A stretch of DNA of 64,000 nt from Tsukamurella spumae (GCF_012396015.1 NZ_JAAXOQ010000003.1:1-64000), one strand, 5' to 3'; positions 6,898 through 16,260 are shown, counted from the first letter of the stretch. Translations and numbers: made by a program. The notes: generated from the sequence alone by a model not told the origin.

Positions 6898-7836
6898 ATG
6901 AAGATCTCAGTGACTGTGGATGAACTGCTCCTGTGGGACGGGACGCCGATGCCTGCGGGGTACACGCCCTTCACGGTGTTGGAGGCTTTCCTCCAACATT
7001 TCGTCGATCACGGCGTCGACGCGTTCGGCTTTCCCCATACCGCACCCGTCGAGGACGATCCGCGGATGCGCGAGGTGCTGGAGCGCTGGGTCGATGCCGG
7101 ACATCACCTCGGCAACCACACCCACACGCATGCGTGCCTGAACTGGGTATCGGGAAGACAATACGTCGACGACATCAAGCGCGCCGAGGATTACATCGGC
7201 GAATTCGTGGAGCAGGCTCCGCTCAAGACCTTTCGGTACGCCATGGACATGACGGGTGAGACGGAGCAGAAGCGAGGCGAGGTAGAGGATCATCTCCGGC
7301 GCCAGGGATACGTCAACGCACCCATCACCGCCTGGTTCGGCGACTTCGCGTGGATCGCGCCGTACGAGCGCGCACTATCGAACGGGGATCGGGAGACCGC
7401 AGCGATGCTGCGGCGGACGTACATCGACGCTGCCGTACATCATCTGCTCGCATCCCGGGATGCCGCCGAACGGACCCTCGGTTCCGAGCCGCCGCTGATC
7501 TGGCTGATTCACGCCACGCCGATCGCGCAGGACACCCTCGGCGATGTATTCGCCCGCTTCGTGGAGCACGGTGCGGAGTTCATCGGGCTCGCGGAGGCGA
7601 TGGAACATCCGGTGAACCGCCTGATGTCTCCGGTCTCCCCCCTGTTCCGCAACCACCTCCAGCGCCTGACGGAGGCGGTGGGAGACCGGATCACACCGTA
7701 CTCGGCCGAGGTCATGGGTCGGGTACTGACCGCGGTGCTGCCCGATGGGGAGGACCCCTTCGCCGTGTATGACGATATGACCCACCGCATGGCTACACGC
7801 GCGGGCGGCGACCGGACGCTGTGGTCATGGGAGTGA
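6898..7836 (+). CDS. Polysaccharide deacetylase (NodB-fold) family protein
   Basis: 312 residues from the ATG at 6898; a second in-frame ATG at 6886 adds four residues, and neither has a good ribosome site. Motif 1 is SVTVDELLLW, where the family normally has TxDD, so the first acidic residue is kept and the second is Glu. Motif 2 is HHLGNHTHTHA, giving the H-x3-H metal pair. No signal peptide is seen, so it probably acts in the cytoplasm on a small amide or N-acetyl substrate rather than on the wall. Its stop overlaps the next gene, suggesting co-translation. Base composition is lower in G+C than the housekeeping genes. Substrate unknown. Confidence 0.75.
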   Translation: MKISVTVDELLLWDGTPMPAGYTPFTVLEAFLQHFVDHGVDAFGFPHTAPVEDDPRMREVLERWVDAGHHLGNHTHTHACLNWVSGRQYVDDIKRAEDYIGEFVEQAPLKTFRYAMDMTGETEQKRGEVEDHLRRQGYVNAPITAWFGDFAWIAPYERALSNGDRETAAMLRRTYIDAAVHHLLASRDAAERTLGSEPPLIWLIHATPIAQDTLGDVFARFVEHGAEFIGLAEAMEHPVNRLMSPVSPLFRNHLQRLTEAVGDRITPYSAEVMGRVLTAVLPDGEDPFAVYDDMTHRMATRAGGDRTLWSWE

Positions 7837-8834
7837 CGGGCCGCCGGATCGTTCTGACCCGGAGGCCTTCGGCCCGTGAGGACTTCGACTGCTTCGAGGA
7901 GGTCGAGGGCCCGGTCCCGGATCCCGGCGAAGGGGAGGTGTTGATTCAGTGTTCCTCCGCCAGCGTCGATCCGTCGATGATTCCCCGATTGAGTGTGGAC
8001 ACGTACGCGCCGAGGTTCACAATCGGCGAGCCTGTTCAGTCGCGCCTGGTGGGGCGCATAGTCCAATCACGATGCGAGGACCGCGCGGCCGGCGACTGGG
8101 TGCTGTGCACCGGTAGTTGGCAGGAGTTCGTGGTTGCCGACGGCACGGCGACCACCCCGATCGATCCATCTCCGGGTGTACCCCCGGAGATGTGGTTGGG
8201 GGCACTCGGCGCACCCGGGCTGACCGCGTACACCGGGCTCGAATTGATGGGACTCACAGCCGGAGAGACGATCTGGGTCTCGGCCGCCGCGGGGGCAGTG
8301 GGTTCGGTCGCAGCTCAGCTCGCCAAGGCGCGAGGCGCCGCGTGTGTGATCGGCTCTGCCAGCGGTCCGGACAAGTGTCGCTACCTGCGGGAGCAGATCG
8401 GCGTCGACGTGGCGATCGACTACCGGAACGGTGACCTCGCCGATGAACTCAGGGCGCTGGCTCCCGCCGGGCTCGATGTCTACTTCGACAACGTCGGCGG
8501 GGATCACCTCGAGGCGGCGCTCGGTGCGATGCGCATCGGGGGGCGTATCGCGGCGTGCGGAATGATCTCCGGCTACGGCGCCAAGGGCCCCGCCAGTCCG
8601 CGCAACATCTCCGAGGTCATCATCAGGCGACTGCGCCTCCAAGGATTCCTCGTGACCGATCACGACGACCTGCGGGCATCCTTTGAGAACGAGGCGCGTG
8701 CGCTGCTGGCGGACGGGCGGTTAGCCGCTCCGATGACCGCGTTCTCCGGCCCGGCCGCAGCGTCGCGCGCGATGGCGGCGCTACTCGGCGGCGCAGAGAA
8801 GCTCGGCAAGGTCATGATCACCTTCGAGGAGTGA
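7827..8834 (+). CDS. Zinc-independent MDR oxidoreductase (NADPH-dependent, PtgR/curcumin-reductase-like)
   Basis: 335 residues from the ATG at 7827; a GTG at 7833 that makes a GTGA overlap with the upstream stop is an equally good start. The N-terminal GroES-like domain lacks the zinc cysteines. The Rossmann domain carries VSAAAGAVGSVAAQLAK and YFDNVGGDHLEAALGAM, hallmarks of the prostaglandin/leukotriene 13/12-reductase branch that reduces activated carbon-carbon double bonds with NADPH. It carries a TTA codon (in DGRLAAP), rare in this genome. Coupled to the deacetylase and convergent with the AraC regulator, whose 3' end overlaps it by 17 bp. Confidence 0.8.
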   Translation: MGVTGRRIVLTRRPSAREDFDCFEEVEGPVPDPGEGEVLIQCSSASVDPSMIPRLSVDTYAPRFTIGEPVQSRLVGRIVQSRCEDRAAGDWVLCTGSWQEFVVADGTATTPIDPSPGVPPEMWLGALGAPGLTAYTGLELMGLTAGETIWVSAAAGAVGSVAAQLAKARGAACVIGSASGPDKCRYLREQIGVDVAIDYRNGDLADELRALAPAGLDVYFDNVGGDHLEAALGAMRIGGRIAACGMISGYGAKGPASPRNISEVIIRRLRLQGFLVTDHDDLRASFENEARALLADGRLAAPMTAFSGPAAASRAMAALLGGAEKLGKVMITFEE

Positions 8835-9795
8835 CGACGGGCGAAACTGCATCAGCGGCCGCGTCCGGACCCTGCGCGCGGAAGTCCGACGGAGACAGGC
8901 CGAGGTCACTCCGGAATGCGCGGCAGAACGACGAGTGGCTCGAGAAGCCGCACATGAACGCGATGTCGCTGATCGACAATCGACGGCCGTCCTGCGAAGC
9001 CAGCAGCGTCTGAGCGAGACCGAGACGTTCGGTTCGAATCAACTCGGTGGCGGTGGTACCACTCAGTCGCAGAACCTGCTGGATACGTCGAACAGACCAT
9101 CCCAGGGCACGGGCGATCGAGGTGAGGTCGAGGTCCGCGCTGCCCGCGTGCTGCCTGACGTACCCGCGGATCGCGGCATCGATCTCGCCCGTCGCGTCCC
9201 TCGCGCCCGCCTCCCCGCGGCTCGCGAGGAGCAGCAGATCGAGAACGTGGCGTGCGGCCGCATCGAACATCGCGTCCGTCAGCCCGCTCGCTTCGCTCAA
9301 CAAGCCACGAGCGGCCTCGAAGCCGACTGCCCCGAGGCCGCTCCGTCGGTCGATGTGCATCAGCGGAACCGATCGAGGGACTCGGGCGGCAATCTCCGAC
9401 TCCGGGATCAGGAGCGCAAGTGCGGTGCAAGGATCCGTATGCACGACGCTTATCGCAGTGTCCAGACGAACGAGCGCCATTTCGCCCGGTGAGAGACGGA
9501 TGTCCCGAACACCCGATTCGATCACGGGTTCGCCGGCGAGCGGGACGACCAACTCGTACATCGAGACAGGGTCGGACTTCACCTCGGACGCACCCCGGGT
9601 GAGCCGCTCGGCCTCCCCTGACCACCGCAGGAGCCGGTACCGCTGTCCGAGGTGCCACTGGATCGTGCCGGTGTACCGCGCCGCATGCCGTGGTACATCG
9701 ATCTTGAACTGTCCGTGAAGCCGCGACACCTGCTCCTGCCAGCCCTCGTCCGCGCGGACCGTCGTCGTGCTGACGAACCTCCCCGAACTGACCAT
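8818..9795 (-). CDS. AraC-family transcriptional regulator
   Basis: 325 residues from the ATG at 9795; an in-frame ATG at 9855 would add a non-family N-terminus. Residues 1-200 form an AraC-binding-like beta domain that probably senses a small molecule (for example VVPLAGEPVIESG). Residues 215-315 form the double helix-turn-helix: IARALGWSVRRIQQVLRLSG, then ISDIAFMCGFSSHSSFCRAFRSDLGLSPSDFR, a good match to the AraC signature. It overlaps the 3' end of the oxidoreductase tail to tail and is the likely local regulator of the deacetylase/oxidoreductase pair; this is inference. Confidence 0.85.
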   Translation of the reverse strand: MVSSGRFVSTTTVRADEGWQEQVSRLHGQFKIDVPRHAARYTGTIQWHLGQRYRLLRWSGEAERLTRGASEVKSDPVSMYELVVPLAGEPVIESGVRDIRLSPGEMALVRLDTAISVVHTDPCTALALLIPESEIAARVPRSVPLMHIDRRSGLGAVGFEAARGLLSEASGLTDAMFDAAARHVLDLLLLASRGEAGARDATGEIDAAIRGYVRQHAGSADLDLTSIARALGWSVRRIQQVLRLSGTTATELIRTERLGLAQTLLASQDGRRLSISDIAFMCGFSSHSSFCRAFRSDLGLSPSDFRAQGPDAAADAVSPVVTPRR

Positions 9796-9923
9796 GGAAG
9801 CGATGCTAGGTCCGAGATCCACGGCCTGGGGCCGGATCAGCCGCGATGACCACACCTGAGGCGGGGCGGTTCTATGCGCGGGCGGACCGGGCAGACGGAG
9901 CCGCGGTTGCGCAGCTGTGGCCC

Positions 9924-10490
9924 TCAGCGCGGCACGCGGTAGTGAACGAACTCCACGCCGCAGTCGAAGGTGCGGGAACCGATCCGCTCCAGTGCGGTCA
10001 TCCGCCCCTGCTGCGGGAAGTAGGGAACGCCGCCGCCGACCAGCACCGGATACACCCGGACCCGGTACTCGTCGATCAGCCCCAGACGCGCCGCCTCGGC
10101 GGCAAGGCCCGCCCCGCCGACACCGATGTTCCCCGCGCCGGGCTCGGCGCGCAGTCGCGCGATCTCCACCGCCAGATCACCTTCGGCCAGACGGGTATTG
10201 GCGCCGCGCACCGCGGACAGCGTCCGCGAGAACACGACCTTGGGAAGCGCCTTCCAGAGCACGGCGAAGTCCCGCTCGTCGGCGTCGAGCGGCTGGGTCT
10301 GTGCGGCGTCGTCCCAGTACAGCATCGTCTCGTAGAGCCTGCGACCCATCAGATGCACACCCAGGCCACGCACCTCATCGGTGGCGAACCGGAAGACCTC
10401 CTCGTCGGGCTGGGACCAGTCGAACGTGCCGTCCGGCCCCACGATGTACCCGTCCGCCGACGTGCTCAGGGAATACGTCACGCTGCGCAT
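9924..10490 (-). CDS. Dihydrofolate-reductase-like (RibD C-terminal domain) family protein
   Basis: 188 residues. The N-terminus MRSVTYSLSTSADGYIVGPDG and the motifs LMGRRLYETM, NIGVGGAGLAAE and YPVLVGGGVPYF are typical of the RibD_C/YwjB family, an NADPH-binding dihydrofolate-reductase fold. These proteins are widespread in actinobacteria, usually as single genes of unknown substrate. It does not look like FolA or the bifunctional RibD. No operon partner; the guanidine transporter unit starts in the opposite direction about 160 bp away. Confidence 0.83.
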   Translation of the reverse strand: MRSVTYSLSTSADGYIVGPDGTFDWSQPDEEVFRFATDEVRGLGVHLMGRRLYETMLYWDDAAQTQPLDADERDFAVLWKALPKVVFSRTLSAVRGANTRLAEGDLAVEIARLRAEPGAGNIGVGGAGLAAEAARLGLIDEYRVRVYPVLVGGGVPYFPQQGRMTALERIGSRTFDCGVEFVHYRVPR

Positions 10491-10648
10491 CAGCGACTCA
10501 CCACCTCGTCAGGAACATCTTCCGTCGCCTGTATTCTCCACCGTTCCGGTCCGGAAAGTGGCCCTGCGCGCGAAGATCCCTGCACGGACTACGAAGAGTG
10601 GTCGCGCGATCCTCGGGCTCGGGTACTCTGAAGGGCGTCGAAGGACAT

Positions 10649-10690
10649 CCGGACGAGGCGCACCGTACCCGGCCAGCGAAAAGACGGTGC
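10649..10690 (+). promoter_or_regulatory. Guanidine-III riboswitch aptamer (ykkC-III)
   Basis: The 42 nt match the guanidine-III aptamer: CCGGACGAGG, then GCACCGTACCCGG, then GACGGTGC closing the pseudoknot. ACCGT/ACGGT and CCGG/CCGG complementarities are intact. It ends 21 nt before the ATG of a Gdx exporter, the classic target. The class is known to bind guanidinium and to activate downstream genes. Confidence 0.92.
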
Positions 10691-10708
10691 GAACCCGAGG
10701 AGGTTCGC
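10689..10708 (+). promoter_or_regulatory. Shine-Dalgarno-masking hairpin, riboswitch expression platform
   Basis: GCGAACC (10689-10695) pairs with GGTTCGC (10702-10708). The loop and 3' arm contain the ribosome site AGGAGG (10698-10703). The first two bases also belong to the aptamer's last stem, so ligand-bound aptamer and masking hairpin compete, predicting translation ON with guanidinium. Confidence 0.65.
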
Positions 10709-10711
10709 ATC

Positions 10712-11026
10712 ATGGCATGGATCGTTCTGGTCGTATCCGGTGTTCTCGAGGCCGTCTGGGCCACCGCTCTCGGCAAGTCCGAGGGATTCTCCCGGCTCGC
10801 GCCGTCCATCGTGTTCGGGGTCGCTCTGGTCGCCAGCATGGGCGGACTCGCGTTCGCGATGCGGGATCTGCCGGTCGGCACCTCGTACGCCGTGTGGGTC
10901 GGCATCGGTGCCACCCTCACCGTGGTCTACGCGATGGCCACCGGCGCCGAGTCCGCGTCCCTGGTCAAGGTCGTCTGCATCATGGCCATCGTGGGCGGCG
11001 TGATCGGACTCAAGCTCGCCCACTGA
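10712..11026 (+). CDS. gdx: Guanidinium exporter, small multidrug resistance family
   Basis: 104 residues with four membrane helices. The Gdx/SugE signature is clear: conserved Glu in LVVSGVLEAVWATALGKSEGF (E13), then YAVWVGIGATLTVVYA. The Gdx subtype exports guanidinium in exchange for protons as an antiparallel dimer. Single-gene systems like this form homodimers. The assignment is independently supported by the guanidine-III riboswitch directly upstream. The ATG start is 8 nt after GGAGG. Confidence 0.93.
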   Translation: MAWIVLVVSGVLEAVWATALGKSEGFSRLAPSIVFGVALVASMGGLAFAMRDLPVGTSYAVWVGIGATLTVVYAMATGAESASLVKVVCIMAIVGGVIGLKLAH

Positions 11027-11059
11027 CGCCGCTCGGCCCGCACCGGCGCCCGCGGGGGC

Positions 11060-11341
11060 TCAGGCCGCGCGGGTGGCCAGGCGGTTGCCGGGATCCAGCA
11101 CGCGCTCGACGGTGCCGTGGCGCGCCTCGGCGCGGCGCAGCGCGGTCTCCCACTGCTCCTGGTCGCCGAGGTCGGCGACCAGGGCGTAGACATCGCCCGA
11201 CAGCACGGAGACCACGTCCCGGAAGTTCGACCCCACGGCCGTGACTCGGGTTCCGGAACCGCACAGGTCGCTCACCAAGCGGGCCGTCGCATCGGTGCCG
11301 TCCAGCACCACGACCACGCCCTCCGCAGCAACGTTCTTCAT
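11060..11341 (-). CDS. Small Rossmann-like protein, truncated short-chain dehydrogenase fold
   Basis: 93 residues with ATG start and GGGAG 8 nt upstream. The sequence looks like only the first three beta-alpha units of a short-chain dehydrogenase: VVVVLDGTDATARLVSDL replaces the glycine-rich loop, RVTAVGSN is strand 2 and YALVADLGDQEQWETAL is strand 3. The catalytic Ser-Tyr-Lys region is absent and the glycine motif is not conserved, so it is not an active dehydrogenase. It may be a free-standing nucleotide-binding or structural protein, or a relic. The good ribosome site and intact frame favour a real gene. Confidence 0.6.
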   Translation of the reverse strand: MKNVAAEGVVVVLDGTDATARLVSDLCGSGTRVTAVGSNFRDVVSVLSGDVYALVADLGDQEQWETALRRAEARHGTVERVLDPGNRLATRAA

Positions 11342-11431
11342 CTCCGACTCCCTTTCGCCGTACGCGATTGACGTTAGGCGACGAGACCTCCCCGTGCGCT
11401 GCCGCGAGGCTGTGAGTTCGTCAACAGTGCG

Positions 11432-12400
11432 TTAATTCGCGGGGTCGGCATCGGCCAGCCCCATGGCGATGCCGTCCAGGATGTCGTGCTCCGATACGAC
11501 CAGTTCGGTGACGCCCACCGCAGCGAGCCGCTCGGCGAGGCGCAGTGCGACCAGCGCACCGCCGCCGATCACGTCGGCGCGGCCGGGATGCATGGGGCCC
11601 AGCGCGAGTCGCTCGGCGGCGGTCATCCGCACGAGCCGACGGCAGAGCACGCTGAGGTCGCCGAGTGGAACTCGCGCGCCGTGGATCCGGACCGGGTCGT
11701 ACTCGTCGAGGCCGAGCGCGAGCGCGGCCAGTGTGGTGAAGGTGCCGGCGACGCCGATCCAGGTCCGTACGCCGTCGAGCGGGACGACGGCGGTCGCACC
11801 GTCGAGCGCGGCGTCGATGTGCCAGGTCGCCTCGGCGACCTCGGCGGGGGGCGGCGGATCGGTGTGCAGCGCACGCTCGGTGATCCGCACGCAGCCGATG
11901 TCTGCGGAAAAGGCATGCGCCACAGTGCCACCGGAACCCACGACGAGCTCCGTCGATCCGCCGCCGAGGTCCACTACGAGCACCGGATCCGCGGACGCGA
12001 GCCCCGCGGTCGCCCCGCGGTACGACAGTTCGGCCTCCTCGGTGCCGGCAATCACCTCGGCCCGCGCGCCGGGCGTGATCCGCCCCAGTGCGGCGGCGGT
12101 GAGTTCGAGGAAGGCCTCCCGGTTCGACACGTCGCGGGCGGCGGACGTCGCGACCATGCGTACCCGGGTGGCACCCAGGCCGATCGCGGTGGTCACGTAC
12201 TCGTCCAGCGCGACGCGGACTCGCTCGAGTGCTTCGGCGGCGAACTCGCCCGTCGCGTCCACGCCCTGGCCGAGGCGGACGATCCGCATCTCCCGGTGCA
12301 GCTCCACGAGCCCGGCCGACTCCGCGCGCGCGACGTACAGGCGAATACTGTTGGTGCCGCAGTCGATCGCGGCGACGACACCCGGGAAGGGACCGTTCAC
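11432..12400 (-). CDS. ppx: Exopolyphosphatase/pppGpp phosphatase
   Basis: 322 residues from a GTG at 12400 that overlaps the DUF501 stop as GTGA; the longer frame upstream is Arg-rich shadow. The ASKHA-fold Ppx/GppA domain shows AAIDCGTNSIRLYV (phosphate-1 loop), ATSAARDVSNR, VIAGTEEAELSYRGA and VVDLGGGSTELVVG. It is the short form without the C-terminal HD domain, like M. tuberculosis Rv1026 (ppx2). It hydrolyses polyphosphate or pppGpp. Last gene of the eno-divIC-DUF501-ppx operon, an order conserved in Mycobacteriales. Confidence 0.92.
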   Translation of the reverse strand: MNGPFPGVVAAIDCGTNSIRLYVARAESAGLVELHREMRIVRLGQGVDATGEFAAEALERVRVALDEYVTTAIGLGATRVRMVATSAARDVSNREAFLELTAAALGRITPGARAEVIAGTEEAELSYRGATAGLASADPVLVVDLGGGSTELVVGSGGTVAHAFSADIGCVRITERALHTDPPPPAEVAEATWHIDAALDGATAVVPLDGVRTWIGVAGTFTTLAALALGLDEYDPVRIHGARVPLGDLSVLCRRLVRMTAAERLALGPMHPGRADVIGGGALVALRLAERLAAVGVTELVVSEHDILDGIAMGLADADPAN

Positions 12401-12924
12401 CGACCGCCCCAGGGGAACTGCGGCTCCGGCCAATCGGCGGGAATGGCGCTGCCGCGCAGACCGGCCGCCGCGGCGAGGGCCACGGCCTCGTCGCCCAGGC
12501 GGATGACGCCGGGCCCCTCGGCGAGCGCGTACGCGATGAGGACGTGCAGGCACTTCACCCGGTCCGGCATGCCGCCGCCGGTGAAGTCGGTTCCCAGGTC
12601 CTCCAACGCGTTCCGCGATTGGAGGTAGTGCTGGTGCGCTGCGCGGTAGTTCTCGGCGATCGACTCGTCGGCGGCGAGCAGTGCTTCCATCTCGCGCATG
12701 ACGCCCGCGCTCTCCTGCCGGCTCGCCTCAGCCGTGAGCCGCGGATCCGTCAGGTAGTACAGAGTCGGGAAGGGCGTACCGTCGGGCAGCCGCGGCGCGG
12801 TCTTGACGACGGCGGGCTCACCGTCGGGCGTGCGATAGGCGACGGCGAGGACGCCGCGCGGGGCGCGGCCCAACTGCTCGGCGACCCGGTCCAGATCCGC
12901 CTGGGCGACAACGGCTCCACTCAT
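12397..12924 (-). CDS. DUF501 family protein
   Basis: 175 residues. Family landmarks are GVLAVAYRTPDGEPAVVKTAPRL in part, PFPTLYYLTDPRL and GGMPDRVKCLHVLIAY, with a conserved Cys/His pair (CLH). Function unknown; it is nearly always found between a DivIC-like gene and ppx in actinobacteria, as in Rv1025. Start ATG at 12924 overlaps the upstream stop by one base, and its own stop overlaps the ppx start by four, so translation is probably coupled. Confidence 0.88.
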   Translation of the reverse strand: MSGAVVAQADLDRVAEQLGRAPRGVLAVAYRTPDGEPAVVKTAPRLPDGTPFPTLYYLTDPRLTAEASRQESAGVMREMEALLAADESIAENYRAAHQHYLQSRNALEDLGTDFTGGGMPDRVKCLHVLIAYALAEGPGVIRLGDEAVALAAAAGLRGSAIPADWPEPQFPWGGR

Positions 12925-13343
12925 CAGTGCGGCACCGCGATCGTGCGCCAGACATTGGTGTACCAGGGGTTCTGCTTGGCCCGATCGGCCTCGACCTGTT
13001 CGGCCGAGGGCGCCGGCGCTCCGGGTACCTGCACGCGGTACGGCGTCTCTCCCGGCATCACGTACTGCAGCCGGATCCTGGCCTGCGCCTTGATGTACTC
13101 CGGATCGTCCTGCAACCGCTTCTGCTCCTCGAGCCGGGCTATGTCCGAGATCAGCTGGGCGTGCTCGGCGGCCACCTTGTCCTCACGCGCCTGCTCGGAC
13201 AGGTAGGTCCGCACGGGCACCGCGAGGGTGAGCGCCAGGACGCACAGCACCAGGAACAGCACGATGGTGCGCCCCGCACTCCGTCCGTCCGAACGGCCTT
13301 CGCCGCCGGACGGGGTTCGCACGAGGCGGGACCTGCTGCTCAC
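12924..13343 (-). CDS. Septum formation initiator (FtsB/DivIC-like) protein
   Basis: 139 residues from a GTG at 13343 with AGGAG 9 nt upstream. Domain order: short basic cytoplasmic tail, one membrane helix (TIVLFLVLCVLALTLAVPV), then a coiled coil (EHAQLISDIARLEEQKRLQDD) and the DivIC-type motif DPEYIKAQARIRLQYVMPGE. The protein probably joins the FtsQ-FtsL complex that activates septal wall synthesis. It matches Rv1024, which likewise follows eno. The start lies 32 bp downstream of the eno stop. Confidence 0.87.
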   Translation of the reverse strand: MSSRSRLVRTPSGGEGRSDGRSAGRTIVLFLVLCVLALTLAVPVRTYLSEQAREDKVAAEHAQLISDIARLEEQKRLQDDPEYIKAQARIRLQYVMPGETPYRVQVPGAPAPSAEQVEADRAKQNPWYTNVWRTIAVPH

Positions 13344-13374
13344 GGTGCTGTGCTCCTTCTGCTCTGTCGGTCGG

Positions 13375-14775
<1,401 letters not shown>

Positions 14776-14797
14776 TCATACCGCGCGCGCCCGGCGC

Positions 14798-14803
14798 TAC
14801 CCT
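14798..14803 (+). promoter_or_regulatory. -10 element, probably leaderless promoter of the 2OG oxygenase gene
   Basis: TACCCT ends 6 nt before the ATG at 14810, with no ribosome-binding site between. Confidence 0.35.
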
Positions 14804-14809
14804 GCGGGC

Positions 14810-15787
14810 ATGAACACCGTGCCCGTCCTGGACCTGTCTCTGCTCGATACGGAACCCGAACGGTTCGACGGTGCCGTCCGTGCGGCTGCGCACGAGGTCG
14901 GCTTCTTCTACCTCACAGGCCACGGCGTCCCGCAGGAGCGGATCGACGAGGTGCTCGCGCTGGCGCGCGCGTTCTTCGATCTCCCGCAGGCCGACAAGGA
15001 CGCGATCGCGATGACGAACTCGCCGCACTTCCGCGGCTACACGCGGCTCGGCGGCGAGCTCACGCGCGGGGCGGTGGACTGGCGCGAGCAGATCGACATC
15101 GGACACGAGGCCGCGGCACCGTCGGCCTCCGGCCCGGACTACCTGAACCTGATCGGCCCGAACCAGTGGCCCGCCGCGCTGCCCGCCCTGCGCCCGGCGA
15201 TGGAGCGCTGGGACGCCGACCTCGCCCGCGTCTCGCGCACGCTGCTGCGGTCGTGGGCGCGCTCACTGGGCGCCGACCCGTACGTCTTCGACGCGGCCTT
15301 CGCCGTCCAGCCGGCCACACTCATCAAGATCGTGCGGTATCCGGCGGGGACGGACTCCGATCAGGGCGTCGGCGCGCACAAGGATTCGGGCGTCCTGACG
15401 CTGCTGCTCGTCGACCCCGATTCGGAAGGGCTACAGGTCCTACCGCCCGGCGCCGGCGAATGGGTCGACGTGCCGCCGCTGCCGGGCGCGATCATCGTCA
15501 ACATCGGCGAGATGCTGGAGGTCGGTACGGACGGGTACCTGAACGCCACCGAGCACCGGGTGGTGAACCGCCGCACGGGCGCGGACCGGATCTCGGTGCC
15601 GTACTTCTTCAATCCCGCCGTGACGGCGCGGATGCCGCACCTTCCGCTTCCGGCGGACCTGCGGACGGGGGTCACCGTCGACCCCGACAACCCGATCTTC
15701 GACACCTACGGCGAGAACGCCTGGAAGAGCCGCCTGCGGGCGCATCCGGACGTCGCCGCGCGGTACTACCCGCAAACCGCTTCGTAA
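14810..15787 (+). CDS. 2-oxoglutarate/Fe(II)-dependent oxygenase, isopenicillin N synthase-like
   Basis: 325 residues. The N-terminal DIOX_N part has GFFYLTGHGVPQERIDEV and FFDLPQADK. The Fe(II)/2OG double-stranded beta-helix carries the facial triad in GAHKDSGVLTLLL (His, Asp) and NATEHRVVN (His), plus the 2-oxoglutarate Arg in RISVPYFFNP. The substrate is unknown; actinobacterial members oxidise small metabolites and are not antibiotic synthases by default. No partner gene: it lies alone between eno (divergent) and the receiver-like gene. Confidence 0.85.
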   Translation: MNTVPVLDLSLLDTEPERFDGAVRAAAHEVGFFYLTGHGVPQERIDEVLALARAFFDLPQADKDAIAMTNSPHFRGYTRLGGELTRGAVDWREQIDIGHEAAAPSASGPDYLNLIGPNQWPAALPALRPAMERWDADLARVSRTLLRSWARSLGADPYVFDAAFAVQPATLIKIVRYPAGTDSDQGVGAHKDSGVLTLLLVDPDSEGLQVLPPGAGEWVDVPPLPGAIIVNIGEMLEVGTDGYLNATEHRVVNRRTGADRISVPYFFNPAVTARMPHLPLPADLRTGVTVDPDNPIFDTYGENAWKSRLRAHPDVAARYYPQTAS

Positions 15788-15802
15788 CCCGACCGACGTC
15801 CC

Positions 15803-15808
15803 TATCAT
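15803..15808 (+). promoter_or_regulatory. -10 element of the receiver-like gene
   Basis: TATCAT ends 7 nt before the ATG at 15816. This supports 15816 rather than the ATG at 15807, which lies inside the hexamer. Confidence 0.4.
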
Positions 15809-15815
15809 GGGGACC

Positions 15816-16211
15816 ATGACCGGCGCAGCCCCGCTCGTCCTCGTCTACAGCTCCAACGCGCGGCATCGCGCGGAGATCACCGCCGCCCTGGGGACCCGGC
15901 CCGCACCGGACAGACCCCCGATCACCGTGCTCGAGGCGGCCACCGCGCAGGCCGTCATCGCCCGGCTCGACGAGGGCGGCGTCGCCCTGGCCGTGCTCGA
16001 CGGTGAATCGTCCCCGGCGGGCGGGATGGGCCTGGCGCGACAGGTTCGCGACGAGATCGATCCGTGCCCGCCGCTGCTCGTGATCACCGCCCGCCGCGCG
16101 GACGGCTGGTTGGCACGCTGGTCCCAGGCGGACGACTGGGTGAGCCATCCCCTCGACCCGTTCGAGCTCGCGGAGGCGGCGGGCCGCCTGCTCGCGACGG
16201 CAACGCTCTGA
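15816..16211 (+). CDS. Atypical receiver-domain protein upstream of nuo (Rv3143-like)
   Basis: 131 residues forming a lone receiver (CheY-like) fold: LVLVYSSNARHRAEI, AVLDGESSPAGGMGLARQVRDE with the usual phospho-Asp position (D in VLDGE), LLVITARR, and HPLDPFELAEA. The usual Lys of the switch pocket is replaced by His-Pro and the N-terminal acidic pair is missing, so normal phosphorylation is doubtful. No output domain. The gene stands 138 bp before nuoA in the same orientation, as Rv3143 does near nuo in M. tuberculosis, so a link to Complex I regulation is plausible but unproven. Confidence 0.72.
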   Translation: MTGAAPLVLVYSSNARHRAEITAALGTRPAPDRPPITVLEAATAQAVIARLDEGGVALAVLDGESSPAGGMGLARQVRDEIDPCPPLLVITARRADGWLARWSQADDWVSHPLDPFELAEAAGRLLATATL

Positions 16212-16260
16212 CTCGACACGCTCGCCCCAAAACCCCACCCCGATCACACGGTGGACCTAT

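Noticed and set aside
6634-6900. Integrative element attachment site at tRNA-Leu
   Set aside because: No repeat of the tRNA 3' end and no integrase gene were found in the window.
9846-9950. Plus-strand frame starting MTTPEAGRFYARADRADG
   Set aside because: The start looks natural, but the frame soon becomes antisense to the RibD-like gene and has no recognisable domain; at most a short relic.
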